From the NCBI RefSeq assembly GCF_022539315.1, contig NC_066326.1, forward strand, positions 13,408,601 through 13,472,600: a stretch of DNA of 64,000 bases, given 5' to 3'. This stretch comes from Serinus canaria. Its lineage: Eukaryota > Chordata > Aves > Passeriformes > Fringillidae. Positions 1-12,900 of this stretch are shown piece after piece. Within the stretch, counting starts at the first letter, position 1, and every line of letters begins with the position of its first letter. The notes below the pieces were generated by a model. The model was given only the letters and a program-made list of their open reading frames with translations. It ran no database searches and was not told where the DNA came from. The position numbers and the translations under genes are program-made.

Positions 1-3000
1 TCATTAGTTCCAGGGAGTTAGCATCAAATACTACTATATTTCTTATTTGGGATTTTTTTCTTTTGTTTTATACTGGCCATTTATAGTTTAGATCTATTTT
101 TATTAATGATCAAGGGTCTTGCATGATTCAGCTTACACCAACTTGGTTCCTGGTATCAGACTGTATATGAACCAATATATGAACCAATTGTATAAATTCT
201 GTGAAACTCCCCATAGAAAATCACCTCACAGTTTCTTTCTGTGTGGGGACCCAGCCCTGTTATCACCTGTCACACCACACAGTGTGCAGACTATAAATAG
301 AATATTGAGTAGGTGGTGTTACTAGTATAATGCTGTACACACAACAATTGGGAAGTTTATATCAATAGCAGCAGCCATGGGACCTCTGAAATAATGCATT
401 GCAGTTATTGGGCATTGCTCTCCTCCCTGCATTAAGGGCAATTTCAAGAATACATTGCTTAACTGAGTGGGAAACACCCATGCTGATACCTGCAGGTCCA
501 ACAGCACCGAGCTTTACAAAAGGCACTGCTTATTGTGAGGGATCTTCACATAGCAGTAGTGAGAAATCCCCAAAGACATTTGAAGATAGGCCCTAATTAT
601 TTTTCCCAGCCTTCTTTGTTTTCATTCTCTTTTTATAACTCCTTGCTAAGGAAGTAAATGTTAATTTTTATTCACAAAATTCTAAAAAGTAGAAATTTCT
701 CAGGAGTGCAGTGGAGCAAAGATATTTCCACACCACCAAAGTGTGTGATGTCTTTGTGCATCTCCCAGGTCTACATTAAAGCAGAGCAGGCTACCAGCAA
801 TGCAGATGGCACTTTTATTTTAAAAATATGCCCAAAAATAAAAATAAAGCTATATATGTACAAGGCTGCCAACATGTTAATTATGACCCAGAAAAAATTC
901 TGCAATGCCTCAACAATTGATAATACTGTTTGCCAAAATAAAACATGATTTTTCACATAACTCCCAGTAACAGTTTAGCTTTCATAAGTGACAATAAAAG
1001 AGCATATTGTAACTTTTTTAACCTACTTGGTTTTCAAAGAAAATTACAGCCCATAACACTTTTTCCCTCTTTTACTTAAGAAAAAAAAAATCATTTCTCC
1101 AGCTCTGCTAAATGCTGATCCACAGAGAACAACTTATTAAAAAAATTGAAGAGTGTTTTCTGGACAGCAAAAAATTGGAAGCAATGGAATAAAACTAGCT
1201 AGTCATTTCTGCACCTGGGAAAGTATTATCCTGCTCTACAAAAAGTAGAGGCCAGCTTATGGTTCCACCACTACAGGGCTTGCTGCATTATTCTTAAATA
1301 GAAAGGTTCAGTCTGCAGAGTTTCATTGCATTTATTAATATTTGTTTTCTTTTCAAGCAATTCTAAGGTTTCTTCAACAAAACAGCTCACCATAATTTCA
1401 GCATGCACACAACTGTTCAAGCCCTGAAGTAGAACAAAAGTATTTCACTACTTTGTAATTGAAAAGTCAGTAATGCCTGTGGTTTACACATTTCCAGAGC
1501 CACAAGTGCTGAAGATCAACCTTTCAGAAGGGGACTTGGTAAATTCTCCAATACAGTCTTCAAAGAAAATCCATAGGTTTGAAGCACATTATTAAACCTA
1601 ATTCTTGGAATTGCTGGTTGTGCTCCAGGTGGGCTTTAATCTACAATTTTAGACATGTGCAAGGCCACCATTGATTTCTGAGTAGTGCAGGGTCAATAAA
1701 GAGAGGAGATATTTCAAAAAAAAAAAAACAAAAACCATGAGCAACCCTAAAAGTCTGTAAGTAGTGCACATGTATCTGGTGCTCCTGCAGATAAGCATCA
1801 CCTCTGTGCCTTGCTGATCACTGTGAGGAGAGTTTTTCCTCTATTAAACTCAATTGTCTCATGTTTTGTTCTTGTAGGCTCAATTGAAACTGTGTACAGA
1901 ATGCCAATATAATAGAAACAGATAAAAAAAAATACTTAGAGAATCCAGGAAACCTAAACACAGGCAACAGGGAAGAATTCCTTATTTTTAAATGAAGACT
2001 AAAAGCATTCATCAGTGTAGATTGTCTAAGCAGCAGGGAGAAGTAAAAGCTCCAAGCAGGACAGGAGACAGTGCACCAGAGAGTTGGGATCATTCAAAAT
2101 GCATAGAGCTTCCAAGGTATTCCAATTAGACTACAATTAAATAGTCCAAAACAGGTTCTAGATTGAAACTAATACACATTTAGTACAAGCTTTCCTAAAA
2201 AAAGCAATAAACTACTGAATCACTTAAAAGAACAACGAACAAAGCTTTCAGGAATATACAGCCAGATACACCAAAGATAAAACTGAAAAAGTTTTAAAAC
2301 TAAATATTTTCCACCAGTAACTTCCTAGTTGTTGAACAGGACTGGGTAGTTTCACTAGCAAATTTAAAACATTTTTACTTTAATTTCTATTCTCAAAATT
2401 AGGCACATGATACCATCTTCTCCATGCTATAAATCAGTTCTACAGTCCATGGCATTTTCTTTGTTGAAGTTAAGACAGTTAAATATGCTAGCATGTACTC
2501 CTAAAGATATTGCCATATTTAAAAAAAATAAATCATAATTTTCCTGTTTATCTCTCCCCCATCACCCCCCCCAGTCACTCTTTAACATAACAAAAAAGAG
2601 CTAACAATAAAAGAGCAAAGGAAAAGAAAATAAAATCAGCATCACTTCTTTTAATAGATTATTAAATTTGTATATACATACATTTATCTGACATAGTAAA
2701 AGGAGATATGTGTAAACTCAGTCACCACCAGTGTCATCTGCCCACAGAATTTTATTTTAGTTAGCAAAAGAGAGGCAAAGCACAAGCACGTCTGCAAACT
2801 CACTGCTGCTGGCCAGGGCTGAGTTCTGCAGCTGTCAGCTGCAGCAATCTCACAGGGGCACAGGCTGCAGCAAGCAGATTGTAATTTGGGCCCCAAGGGA
2901 ACTGGGCAAGGGATGCCAAAGATAAGTCACACTTATCTAAGGGCTGGAGTGAAATGCCAGGCATAAACAAGCTATTGTTAAACCTTCTTTGTTTTCACAT

Positions 3001-4802
3001 CCTTGTCTTTGTCCAGTCTGTATTGGTCAGTGAGTCACAGCTCTACAGTTTTGCTCTGAAGAACCTTTAACATCTATTTAACATCACATTTCTTGCAGCA
3101 GCCCAAAGTAAACCCTTGTAGGCACCAAGGTCACCCAACCACCTGATCACAAGCAAAGCCAGGCTGAGATGAGATAGGGTGATTCAGCAGTACAAAGAGT
3201 CTGAGGATAATAACTGAACATAATAATGCAGCAATCCAGGCTGGAGTGCCACACCAGGAGGACCCAAAAGGGAATGGATCTTTCTGGGAGAACACAATCA
3301 GCATGGGGATGAGGGGAGAAAACAGCTTCTGCCCCAACTACATTGGATGGCTTGTGATGAACTTGAAGTTGTTATAACACTGACATTTCCTAACACCTGG
3401 AATTCAGATACATCCATGGCCAACTGCAGACTTGCTAAACACAAAAAGGAGTGAAAAACTCATCTCCATTCTGACAGAAGAGAGATTGCTGTAAACAACC
3501 ATGGCTTAACTTCAGTCCTTAAATCTTGGATGATATATTCCAGCAAGATGCCATTGTGCAAAAGTCATTCCCACTAATTGCAAGACAAGTTTTTCATATC
3601 AGAACTCCAAGGGAGTAACCACATAATCACCTGGATGGGCACTTGGACCTTCAGAGCAAACCTGCCATACAAAGCTTTGTAAAGGAGGAACAAAAAGGTC
3701 TCATAACTGATTTTGGAAACCAGAAGGGCACTGGCTGCTAAGTCAGAAAATAAGCACTTACATGATTCAGCAGGAATGTTACAGGCAGGAGAAGAAGGAC
3801 AAAATCCCCTCAGGGATTCTGACCCAAGCCAAGCAGTGCACAAGGGGTTATGAAGAAGTTACAGAGAAAGTTCTCACAGGTGTGTTATTGTTTAGATCAG
3901 CCATTTTCAGCTGTTTTCTGTTTTACAGTCCCATACAGTCCCATATGGCAAATACAAGTTTACTGGCAGTAGCTGCTTTTTGCACCCTTTAAAAGTAGCC
4001 CACAGGTTCTCAGTATCACTCACTGCTCCATGTGTAATTCCAGAGAAGAGGCCTTGGGGCTAACACCTGACTTGTGGCTAAAGCAAGAAGGCTCTATTTC
4101 TATGCACTTATGAAAACTCAGAATATCTTCCTGTGCTTGGCCTTGTCCCTGGCTTACAGTTCTGTTTCAAAGCCTTTTCATTACATGCAGCAGCAATGCA
4201 TTACTGGAGATTTCTCATAGCACACAACAACATACAGTCCATTGAACTTAAAGACCATAAAGAACATAAAGGCACAGGTGAGAAAGACATAACTTAAGAA
4301 AAACTGTTTTGCTAAGGAAAATAAAAACCCAACACACAAAACCCAGATAGAAAGAAGTTTGGTGGACTGCAAATGAGGATAGGAAGATTTACTTACCCAA
4401 AAGGCAAGCCCCACATCTGTCTTCTCACAAATCATAACATCTTCCTTACAGCAAGAAAACCAAACAGGATGAACTCCAACAACTCCTTTGTATTGCACTA
4501 TACATTCTCATGTCTCGAGATTTTTCTTCCCCTCCACCTCTTCTTTCACAGCCAACCTCATCTCTTTTAACCTGGTTCGTTGTTCCTAAAGCACCTGAAT
4601 CTCATGTGCAGATTGGTCCCAGGTGAGGACAATAATGACTAACTCAATGAGGAGCAGGTGTATGTGGTGGTGTTTTTTAAAGCATATAAAATCTATTAAG
4701 AGATTTACTATTTTGAGTTTATCTAGAGCTATTTACTACAAATTTCATTTCTGCAGTTTTTTCTGTAAGGTGAACTTGAACTTACATTAAGTTTCTGCTT
4801 TT
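1..4802. other. Noncoding AT-rich sequence, no gene recognised
   Basis: No exon, RNA gene or complete repeat could be supported here. Open frames are short, such as the 105-codon frame at 4181-4498 on the minus strand, and none gives a protein I recognise. There are A-rich runs near 1081-1090 and 1717-1729 and a C run near 2563-2571. A genome-level search could still reveal old repeats or conserved noncoding elements that I cannot see by eye. Confidence 0.6.
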
Positions 4803-4807
4803 TATGT
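4803..4807. repeat. Candidate target-site duplication, left copy (TATGT)
   Basis: TATGT lies directly before the LTR start at 4808 and again at 5440-5444. A 5-bp duplication suits several retroviral integrase classes. The right copy follows a few bases beyond the usual LTR end and the LTR does not end in CA, so the match could be chance. Confidence 0.4.
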
Positions 4808-5439
4808 TGTCATGGTTTGACACTGGCCCAACACCAGGTATCCACAAGAGTCACCTTCTTACCCTCCCCTGGGCAGAGGAGAGGGAAAAAAACTAATGAA
4901 CACTTCATGAGTGAGATAAGGACCAGGAGAAATATTTCAAGGGCAAAACAGGCTCAGCTGGATCTCTGGATTCCCCATGGATCCCCACAAGCTGTGGGTG
5001 GATCTCTGCATCCCCTGTGTATCCCCAGGGGCTGTGGGTGGATCCCCAGGGGCTGCAGGGGCTCAGCTGCTTCACCATGGTCTCACCACGGCCTGCAGAG
5101 GAGTCTCGGCTCTGGCACCTGCAGCACCTCCTCCCCCTCCTTCTCCACTGACCTTGGTGTCTCCATGATGTTTTCCTCACATGTTCTCACCTCCTCCACT
5201 TCTCTGACTTGACAACAACTGTGCAGTTTATTTTGATTTTCTTCTTAACTATGTAATAACAGATGGTAATGCCCTCTGTAATTGGCCCAGCCTTGGCCAG
5301 CAGCATGTCCTTGTTCAGAGCCATCAGGGATTGGCTCTGCTGGACATGGTGGAAGTTTCCAGCAGCTCCTCACAGGAGCCACCTCTGTGGCCCCCCTGCT
5401 GCCAAAATCCAGGCCAAGAAAAACCAATACCTAAGTGAA
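4808..5439. mobile_element. Solo LTR of an endogenous retrovirus, passerine type, internally deleted
   Basis: The segment opens with TGTCATGGTTTGACACTGGC and ends near AAAACCAATAC. Between these are the blocks I associate with a common passerine ERV LTR: a gggcagagga block, GGCAAAACAGGCTCAGC, repeats rich in ccccaggggctgtgggtgga, and a GGACATGGTGGAAG block. The central AT-rich part, which the copy near 46.5 kb still has, is missing, so this copy carries an internal deletion. There are no retroviral genes beside it, so it is a solo LTR. The family name is from memory and the orientation was not settled. Confidence 0.75.
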
Positions 5440-5444
5440 TATGT
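5440..5444. repeat. Candidate target-site duplication, right copy (TATGT)
   Basis: This matches the five bases at 4803-4807 on the other side of the solo LTR. If real, it sets the right boundary of the insertion at 5439. Confidence 0.4.
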
Positions 5445-6439
5445 AAGTGCTCAAGAAATAACCCATTAACCTTCAGGAATTACTGCATCCATGGTTGACA
5501 ACAATGAAGAATTGTTATTGTTTAAAAAACCCTTTTTTTAATGTTACTTTTTCATTAGGTGATGATTTTGTTTGTAGTAGTTCCTTATTTTATGACTCTA
5601 GAGAAGTGTAATTTGACTGTCCTGCAAAATTAGATCTCTCCTATTTCTTTACTAAAAAGAAATTATGTCTAACAGAAGAGACAGATGATGTGCTTTGGGG
5701 GCAGAGACAGACAACTGTTATGTGTGATAAAATACCAAAATCCATTATCTCTACCATTACCCCTGATCTGTGTTGTTCCCTAGGCACTACTGTCATGGAC
5801 ATGAGTAATCTGAGCTCAAGAACGTGGATTATCCCAACCCATGATGGTGATAGTAGCAAGTGCTAAAAATGCAGAACAGATACAGACTGGCTCCACACAG
5901 ACTGAGCAAACAGCACCTGTTTTCCAGTTGCAGGTGTTCTAACTAAAACACCTGAAGCCCTTATTGCTGTATGCCAGCACTGAACCCATGTCTGAACACA
6001 CAGGCCCCAATATCTCAGCAGTGTTCAGGTCCCCTGGCTCGAGTAAGAACCTTCTGTGCAACCTGGGCATGTTAAGCAGCTTTGTGAGCTGCCTAAGCAC
6101 AAGTTCACATGGGTGTCCTGCCCCAAATCCTGCACAATTCTCTCCTAAGTACAACTGCATTAAACCAAGCTTCTGTTACCTTGTTAGTGAATGCTGGTCA
6201 CCTTGCAGAATAAATGTTTCATTTCTGAGGCTTATTGAAAGGAAAAGCAGGAGTTAAGTAGTTTATTTAGAGCCAGACAGATGCATGTCTGTGAGGAAAG
6301 GTCAGAGAACAAGCACCTGCCCAAAGCCACTGCTCTGACCCTTGATAAGGCTCAGTCTTCCAAATGCAACTGCCAGAACCATTAAAGCAAGAGCTTTAGC
6401 ATCACAAAGTATTTCCATCCATCAAGCACCTCTACTGAA
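5445..6439. other. Noncoding, no gene recognised
   Basis: Only short open frames without recognisable products are present. An 8-bp inverted repeat (CAGGTGTT / AACACCTG) near 5931-5955 is within chance expectation. Confidence 0.6.
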
Positions 6440-6505
6440 AGATGCCTTGGGACTGGATGATATTTAAAGGTCCATTCCAATATAAACTATTCCATGATTC
6501 TGTTA
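6440..6505 (+). mobile_element. CR1 LINE, 3'-terminal fragment
   Basis: The bases around 6451-6503 read GGATGATATTTAAAGGTCC, then ATTCCAATATAAACTATTCC and ATGATTCTGTT. This follows the avian CR1 3' end, which has a ggatgat-tttaaggtcccttccaaccc core and a terminal ATTCTATG-type repeat. Several substitutions show an old copy. It is 5'-truncated, as CR1 insertions usually are, and no open reading frame remains. The terminal octamer puts the sense strand on +. Confidence 0.8.
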
Positions 6506-6866
6506 AACACTTGAATATTTCAGCTGCCAAGAGGCATTTGGAGTTAGTCAAGCCTGGGCCTCTTTGCTTCTTCTTTTTACTCCTTTCATTCCTCAATCAA
6601 CCAAAAAATATTCAAAGTGAAGTCAATTTCCATCGCAGCTTAGACCCTGAGGAAAAAGAAGTATATTTACTCAATACAATTCCTGAACAAAAAGCTATTT
6701 AGTCCCTTTTTTAGTTCCACATCATTTAAATTACATCCAGGAAAATAATTCCATGGAGAAAACTTAAGGTGGGTGACTGAAATCACCTGGATGTAGTCTG
6801 AAACATCATCCTTGAAATCTGTCCCACAAAAGCAGCACAGTTAGGAAATTAAATAATTCTGTAAAC

Positions 6867-6916
6867 AAATAAATGTGTAAAAACACATTTATTTAATCTA
6901 GCCTAAAAAAGGCTAG
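6867..6916. repeat. Two adjacent perfect hairpins
   Basis: AAATAAATGTGT at 6867-6878 pairs exactly with ACACATTTATTT at 6883-6894 across an AAAA loop. Directly after it, CTAGCCT at 6898-6904 pairs with AGGCTAG at 6910-6916 across an A5 loop. No transcript or function is known to me. Confidence 0.75.
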
Positions 6917-9822
6917 GGGAACTTTCATTTATGAAAAGACAGTTAACCAGAAATGGAACCTATCTCTGGATGTCTGGTTTTAGAATAAAACATATTCACT
7001 CTAAATATTCTTTGGTTTTTTTTTTTTTTCCAAAGGTTTTGCCATGGATTTTAGAAGAGACCTGCCCTGCACAGAAGGACTTTCAAAGGAGCTGGAATAT
7101 CAAAAATGACTGTGCAAAAATACTGTTCATCTATTGAACAGATCTATAGAAGAGATGTTTTAGTAAGGTTCTGACTCAAAAGATAGATATTTTTGTCCAA
7201 AAAATGCAGAGGTTCAATCCAGCCTTGATTTAAATTCAGGGCTACTTGATCTTGCAGCTGCATTTCTGCCTACCCCATGCTGCCTTAGTCTTCTTCACAC
7301 AGTAACTTACATCTCTATTTTTATTAAGCATTAAAATAATTTCCATTATGGCACACATAATTGCAACAAATCTTGGAGGTAACAGACATTTTCCCACCTC
7401 TTCTTAAAGCAACAAGTTGATTTCTAAGAACCTAATCAGCCTTCAGCAACTGAAAAACACCTTTGGCATTTCAGGGATTTTGGGCCCTTGCAAATTCCTC
7501 ATGAACCAAGATATTGAGAGGAGCAAGGGTAAAACAGAGCTCAGGGCAGGTGAGAAGATGGGAAACCACACTGTGCTGGTAACAAGCACATGGTATGGAA
7601 ACAGGACTGAGGTTTCTGTCTGGGGCAGGATGGGAGAGGAGCAGTCTGAGCTTACAGTGCCTTTCATGTTTCTCTCAAGGCAGGCAGTACAGACATTTTA
7701 GCTGGCTGGGCCCTTGATACCATCAGGAATCTTCATTTAACTACCTCTGACTTACTTTACTCTTTGCTCAACTAAAAAAACTGTGTTTGACTTCAAAATT
7801 CTACCTGTAATTAAAGCTACTAAAACCACATTTTAAATTCTTTGTTAACAGCCTTGCTTTTCAAAAGTACTGAGACTTTCACTGCTCAGCTCTGGCTGCT
7901 GTTGTGAACAAGGAATTTGGGTTTTTGAATGTGTTCAAGCATTTGATTCTGCTTTGCTGTTTCACTTTAAGGCTTCTGGGTCTGCTTGCAAAGCACAAAG
8001 ATAAGAAATACAATCAATTTACAATATCAAAAAAAAAGGATTGTCTCTTCAAGGAAAAGAAATATTAGTGTTCACTATTATCTATCAGACACTTTCAGAA
8101 ATCTCTCTCCCACATGGTTAAAATTTTAAGAAGGAGCTACAAACATGCTGGTTTAATACTACTTTAGTGATCCCAAATCAACTCCACTCAACACAGTTGT
8201 GTGTATTTTTCCCAAATGTGTTTACTATATATTGGAACAAGCACTGGGAGGATTATTTATGATGTGACCAGAATACAAATCACTGAGCTCTGCTGCACTC
8301 TGTGAATGAGCACTGGGTTTCCTGCTCAATTCCCCAAGGCAAAAAGAGAAGATGCACAGATGGGAACTATCTCTGTGCAAACCCATGCACTAGGACAGAA
8401 AGATCTGATTAAATCACAAGATCTGATTAGTCTCACCCACTTCATGAAACACAAGAGACCTTTTATATCAGTGGCCATAATTTTAACCCATCCTTGGAAA
8501 ATATTTGTAAAATATGATATTCAAGTACTTTGATATAAACACTGATAAAATATTTGACCAAAGGGATAAGTGAGTGATCTCAGCCAGATGAAAGAGGTGC
8601 ATGTGCTGCACTAATCCACCCTCAGTTCCTTACACAAGGCTGTGTAGCCTTTGGTTCCTCAGGAGACACTGCACAATGGAGTGGTAGAAGCCTACACCTA
8701 CCATAGGAGAGCAGGCAGAGCCAGAAGTTACTGAGGAATTAAATCTCCCACATAATTCCTCCTCCTTTTGTGCAGAAAATCCTTTGGTTGGGGGAAAGGG
8801 GTGGGGAAATTTTGGAGATCCTTCATTCTTTTTTACTGTGTTTCATTTTAGTTTGTGTTCTGCACCTAGCCAGGCAGAGCAGCAAGGGCATTTCCATTTG
8901 TATCCAAAATCTAACTCCTCGAGGGATAAACAATAAAAAACAATAATTAATTCAACCAGACTTTAAGAGTCATTTCAGCTTTTAATTCATGATTTCTAGA
9001 AACTCTAGACTTGGAAGATTTGCCCGAGGTGCTCCAGATCAGTGGCACAAATTAACAGGCATTGTTTGTTAAATACATAGGAGTATATTTTCTTTTTCAC
9101 TCTGATATCTAAATTTAAATGGACACTGGTATATTTTACTACTCATGTCCTGTGCTGTTAAAACCAGGATTACATTGGCAAACTTACAGGGCATTGCCTC
9201 CACTGAAATAATGATCTAAATCAAACTGCTTTGGTGCCTTGGAGGAGCTGAGGACTGGGGTGCATTTGGCAGAGATGCTTCAGCTGTTTGCAAACACCAC
9301 ATTGGTGAGAGGGGCCAGCTTGGAGAAAGAAGGTTTTGTACTCTGAGAAAACTCTCAACTCTCTGAGCAGGAGCAAGTGGCAGAGAGATTTCCCTGATAA
9401 CCACAAGCATCATTCCTGTGAACCCACTAAACTAAAGAAATCCCTGTGAGGTTTATGCACTGGGGTGTCCAAAGACAAACAGGTTTTTCTTTCCTCTTTG
9501 TATAATACAAAGCCCCAAAGCCTCTCTCGTGGTTTTACCTCTGTTTGCAAGGAAATCCTGAAAGAAAACACAGATACTGCAGTCTGACATTTCTCACTAT
9601 GTGTCAATTTCTCGTCATCAAAGCAGGTAAAATTTGTGTCTCCTTACATCAATATTGTGATTTATCCCAGGACTGTCCAAGAGAAACCCACACATCCAAA
9701 GCATTCTGAGCACCAGGCAGGCACAGAAACCACTCCCAGTCAGAAGTTCCACCTGAGATCTCTCCCAGGTCTTGCAAGCAGCTCTGCTGACATACTGCAA
9801 GGTGGTGGCTCTTGACAAGGAG
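6917..9822. other. Noncoding, no gene recognised
   Basis: No supported exon. There is a T run near 7018-7030 and a short direct repeat of AGATCTGATTA at about 8401-8430. The 94-codon frame at 7417-7701 has no family I recognise. Confidence 0.6.
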
Positions 9823-9902
9823 TTCAGATTATTACTGAAAGCTAAACCTTGGCTGGATTATTACTGCAAATTCAGATTATTACTGGAAGCTAAACCTTGG
9901 CC
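9823..9902. repeat. 48-bp tandem duplication, about 1.7 copies
   Basis: The block starting TTCAGATTATTACTG at 9823 recurs at 9871. The shared part runs through AAGCTAAACCTTGG with one difference (gaaagc against ggaagc). A third GATTATTACTG lies inside the first unit, which points to an older internal repeat. The near identity suggests a fairly recent duplication. Confidence 0.85.
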
Positions 9903-12900
9903 CTGTCCTGCTCTGAGGGGTTATCAGCCTGGATGGCACTCACTGCCCTTACTCTGCTGCTCAGGGTAAACATACATTTAGGATGATTTCAATATGCCAT
10001 TCTGAGTTTCTTGGGAGCACAAACCAATGATAGTGCAAAACACTTATTCTATGTTTATATGATGATAAAAAGCACATGCATAAAAAATTAAGAGCATTAA
10101 TTTTTCATACAGGTTCAAAGAGCAAGAGTGACTGACCCAGGGGTGAGCTCAGGTGGAAGCTGTGGAGTAAAGGTCTGCATTTAAGTGCATGAGCACCTGG
10201 GACAGAATTCAGGTACCTGCAGCATCAGTGAACTTCAGGTTGAGCCCAAACACCTGAAAGTGTTTGAATGTAATAACCACTGGAGCCAGACATGAAAACC
10301 AGCTTGGGAACTGAGAGTATCTATGGAGAGGTTCCTTTTTATTGAGTCCTCCTAGTACTTACTATGTGCTCCAGCCATAAAAATCCATAACCAAGTTCTA
10401 ACAAGTTCTTTGTGATGTGCTCTCTCCCACTGGCTGATCTGTTCCACAGTAAAACCTTCACTATGGGACTGAAGTGGTTTCAGATTTGCACACAGCTTCA
10501 CTTAAGTACTTGTGAGGGATTTCAAGCAAGCAGATTAAATTGAGATATTTGACCTTGAAAAAAATCATCTTATTATAGTTTCATTAGATTGCCCACCCTT
10601 CTTACTGCTAATTTCTTAATAGAGCAGACATTTCTAATTTTAGACTTGCAGAGGTATTGGAGTTCCTCTGAAAGAAGAGTAACTGAATTCCTTCCACCAC
10701 TCAGTTTCTTTCCCCTTCTCTGCTGTCCTTGAGCATTTTGACTAGCATAAGACATTCTTTATTCAAATTGACCTTGTTCTATTTTATTGAAAATAGCCAA
10801 GTTTTATCAGTGTCATTCATTGCTTCGCAGCAGACAAAAAGACTTCCATGCCTCTGAAGAAAGAGAAAAAAAAGCAAAGAAAACATGTAAAACAGCACCA
10901 CTGTAGTTTTAATGTTTGAACAAAACAGTAAATTTGTTTCTAACCTGGGCAGAACTAAGCTATTTGAAGAGAATTAAAAGTCTTTGGCATCTTAAACAGA
11001 AGAATTCACATCAGCTCAAAACTGCCTTCTAAATTCTCCACTAAAATAAAATAATTGCCTTTGTCTGGATCATAGAGTCATATCTCACTTGAGTCTAAGT
11101 GCAACTAATATTGTATGTACAAATCTATAGAAACAGTACTCATTTTACCCTTAAAAAACTGATCTTGGGTCTACATCTCCAACTTGCAAAATTAATGCAT
11201 GTTAGCCAAAGATAATGAGGACAGAGTTACTCATATGTTCTCTCATTAGTATAAAGCTTCATGAGGGATATTTAGGGAATGGCCCTGCAGGAATATTTTT
11301 GTTAAAGGCACAAAAAAACAAAGCAAATGTTTATAATATATTAAATATGACCTTTCTTAGGCTTGATTTTTACTTCTACAGAGCTTTTTTTGCGATGTCC
11401 TGTCATAACGTTTGACTTTTAAATAACTATGATTTTCAGTCTGTTGCAAATGCAGTTATACCTGATTCATACATCCTCATGTAAATGTTACAAGCCTGAT
11501 CTTTACATGGTTTGGGGGATCCAATTATTATGAAATGTGGAAAGTCTCATCATCTCTGTGGAATTAAGCATCAGGAAGATCTACTGCAGCAGCTGATCTT
11601 GTATTTACTGGTTGCAGCCTGTCCCTGAATTCACAACCACATTTGCATCCCAGCTCCCAGCCAAGGAGAGCTGTGGGCCTGACTTACTGCTCCCATGGCA
11701 GGACACACTGAGGGTTCACAGAGTCTGGCTTTGAGTCCTCACCACCACCCAGGCACCTTGAGGGTTGTCTTTACTTTTTCCCTGCAAGCAATGAATGCTG
11801 CTGCACAGCCAAGCAGTTTCTCTGTGTTGCACAAGCTTGCAAAAGGAATCCCAATCTCATTGCAGTTCTAGTTACAGCTTCCCTGGGATGCTGGATGCCA
11901 TTCATCCCAACTTTGTCAAAATGGCCCTAGACAGAAACATTTCCATCCCACACAGAGACACACATCCACAAACTGTACGTGTTTCATCACCCCAGGACTT
12001 CAAGTCAAGTCCTGGTTACCCTGGCAACTCCATGTATTTCCCTATGGATGCAAAACACACACTTAAAAGGAAAATGACTATATCAATATGAAAAATTCAT
12101 CAGTTCTTTCTAAATTAAACATTCAGGCTAGTCAGAATACAGCAGCTATCCTGTTGGAAAGATGTAATAAGTGTTTCACAGGTATTTCAGGTGCTGCCCT
12201 GGATGTCTCAGGGTGTCTGTGTGTGCTGCAGAGGGGCACAGGAACACATGCACACCCCTAGGGGTATCAGCTGCATCCCCAGCAATGTGGAATTCCATGT
12301 GAGCCATTGAAACAGCCCAGCCTTGTGGCAGCTGGGTAAACAACTTACAGAATAGAGGCAACATTGTGATAGCAATCCACTTTCTGTGTTCACAGTAACT
12401 GAGAAACTGAGAAACAGAAATACATAAATTAACACAGAGAACACAGATGTGAATTGCTATTATGTTGGATTTACAATTAATTAGAGGATGCAACTACCTG
12501 GCAGAAATACATTTTCAAAGTACATAAGTTCTGAAGTTTGCTTTAGTCACCAATTTATTTCTGTTGCATTAAATAAGTGTAAAATCCAAAAATCCACTGT
12601 TAAGGGGAATATAATTTAATCTCCATAATCAGAACATAAATGTATTCAGCAGAGCCTGCTTTCCTTCAGGTGGGTCATTTTGGTCATACACATGCAGCCC
12701 TTCTGTCATTCCTGCCTTGCAACTCCAGTTTTACAGAGGCAGGTCTAGCAAGACTCAGCCTGACCTGTTTGTGAGTTAGGGGTGACCATCAACCCCCCAG
12801 AATCCAGCCCACAGAACCACATGTTCCCATTCTATTCCCAATACCCCCAAGCTTTACGAGGCATTTTGGGGAATCAATAGCTACATTGTTTTCTTCTCTA

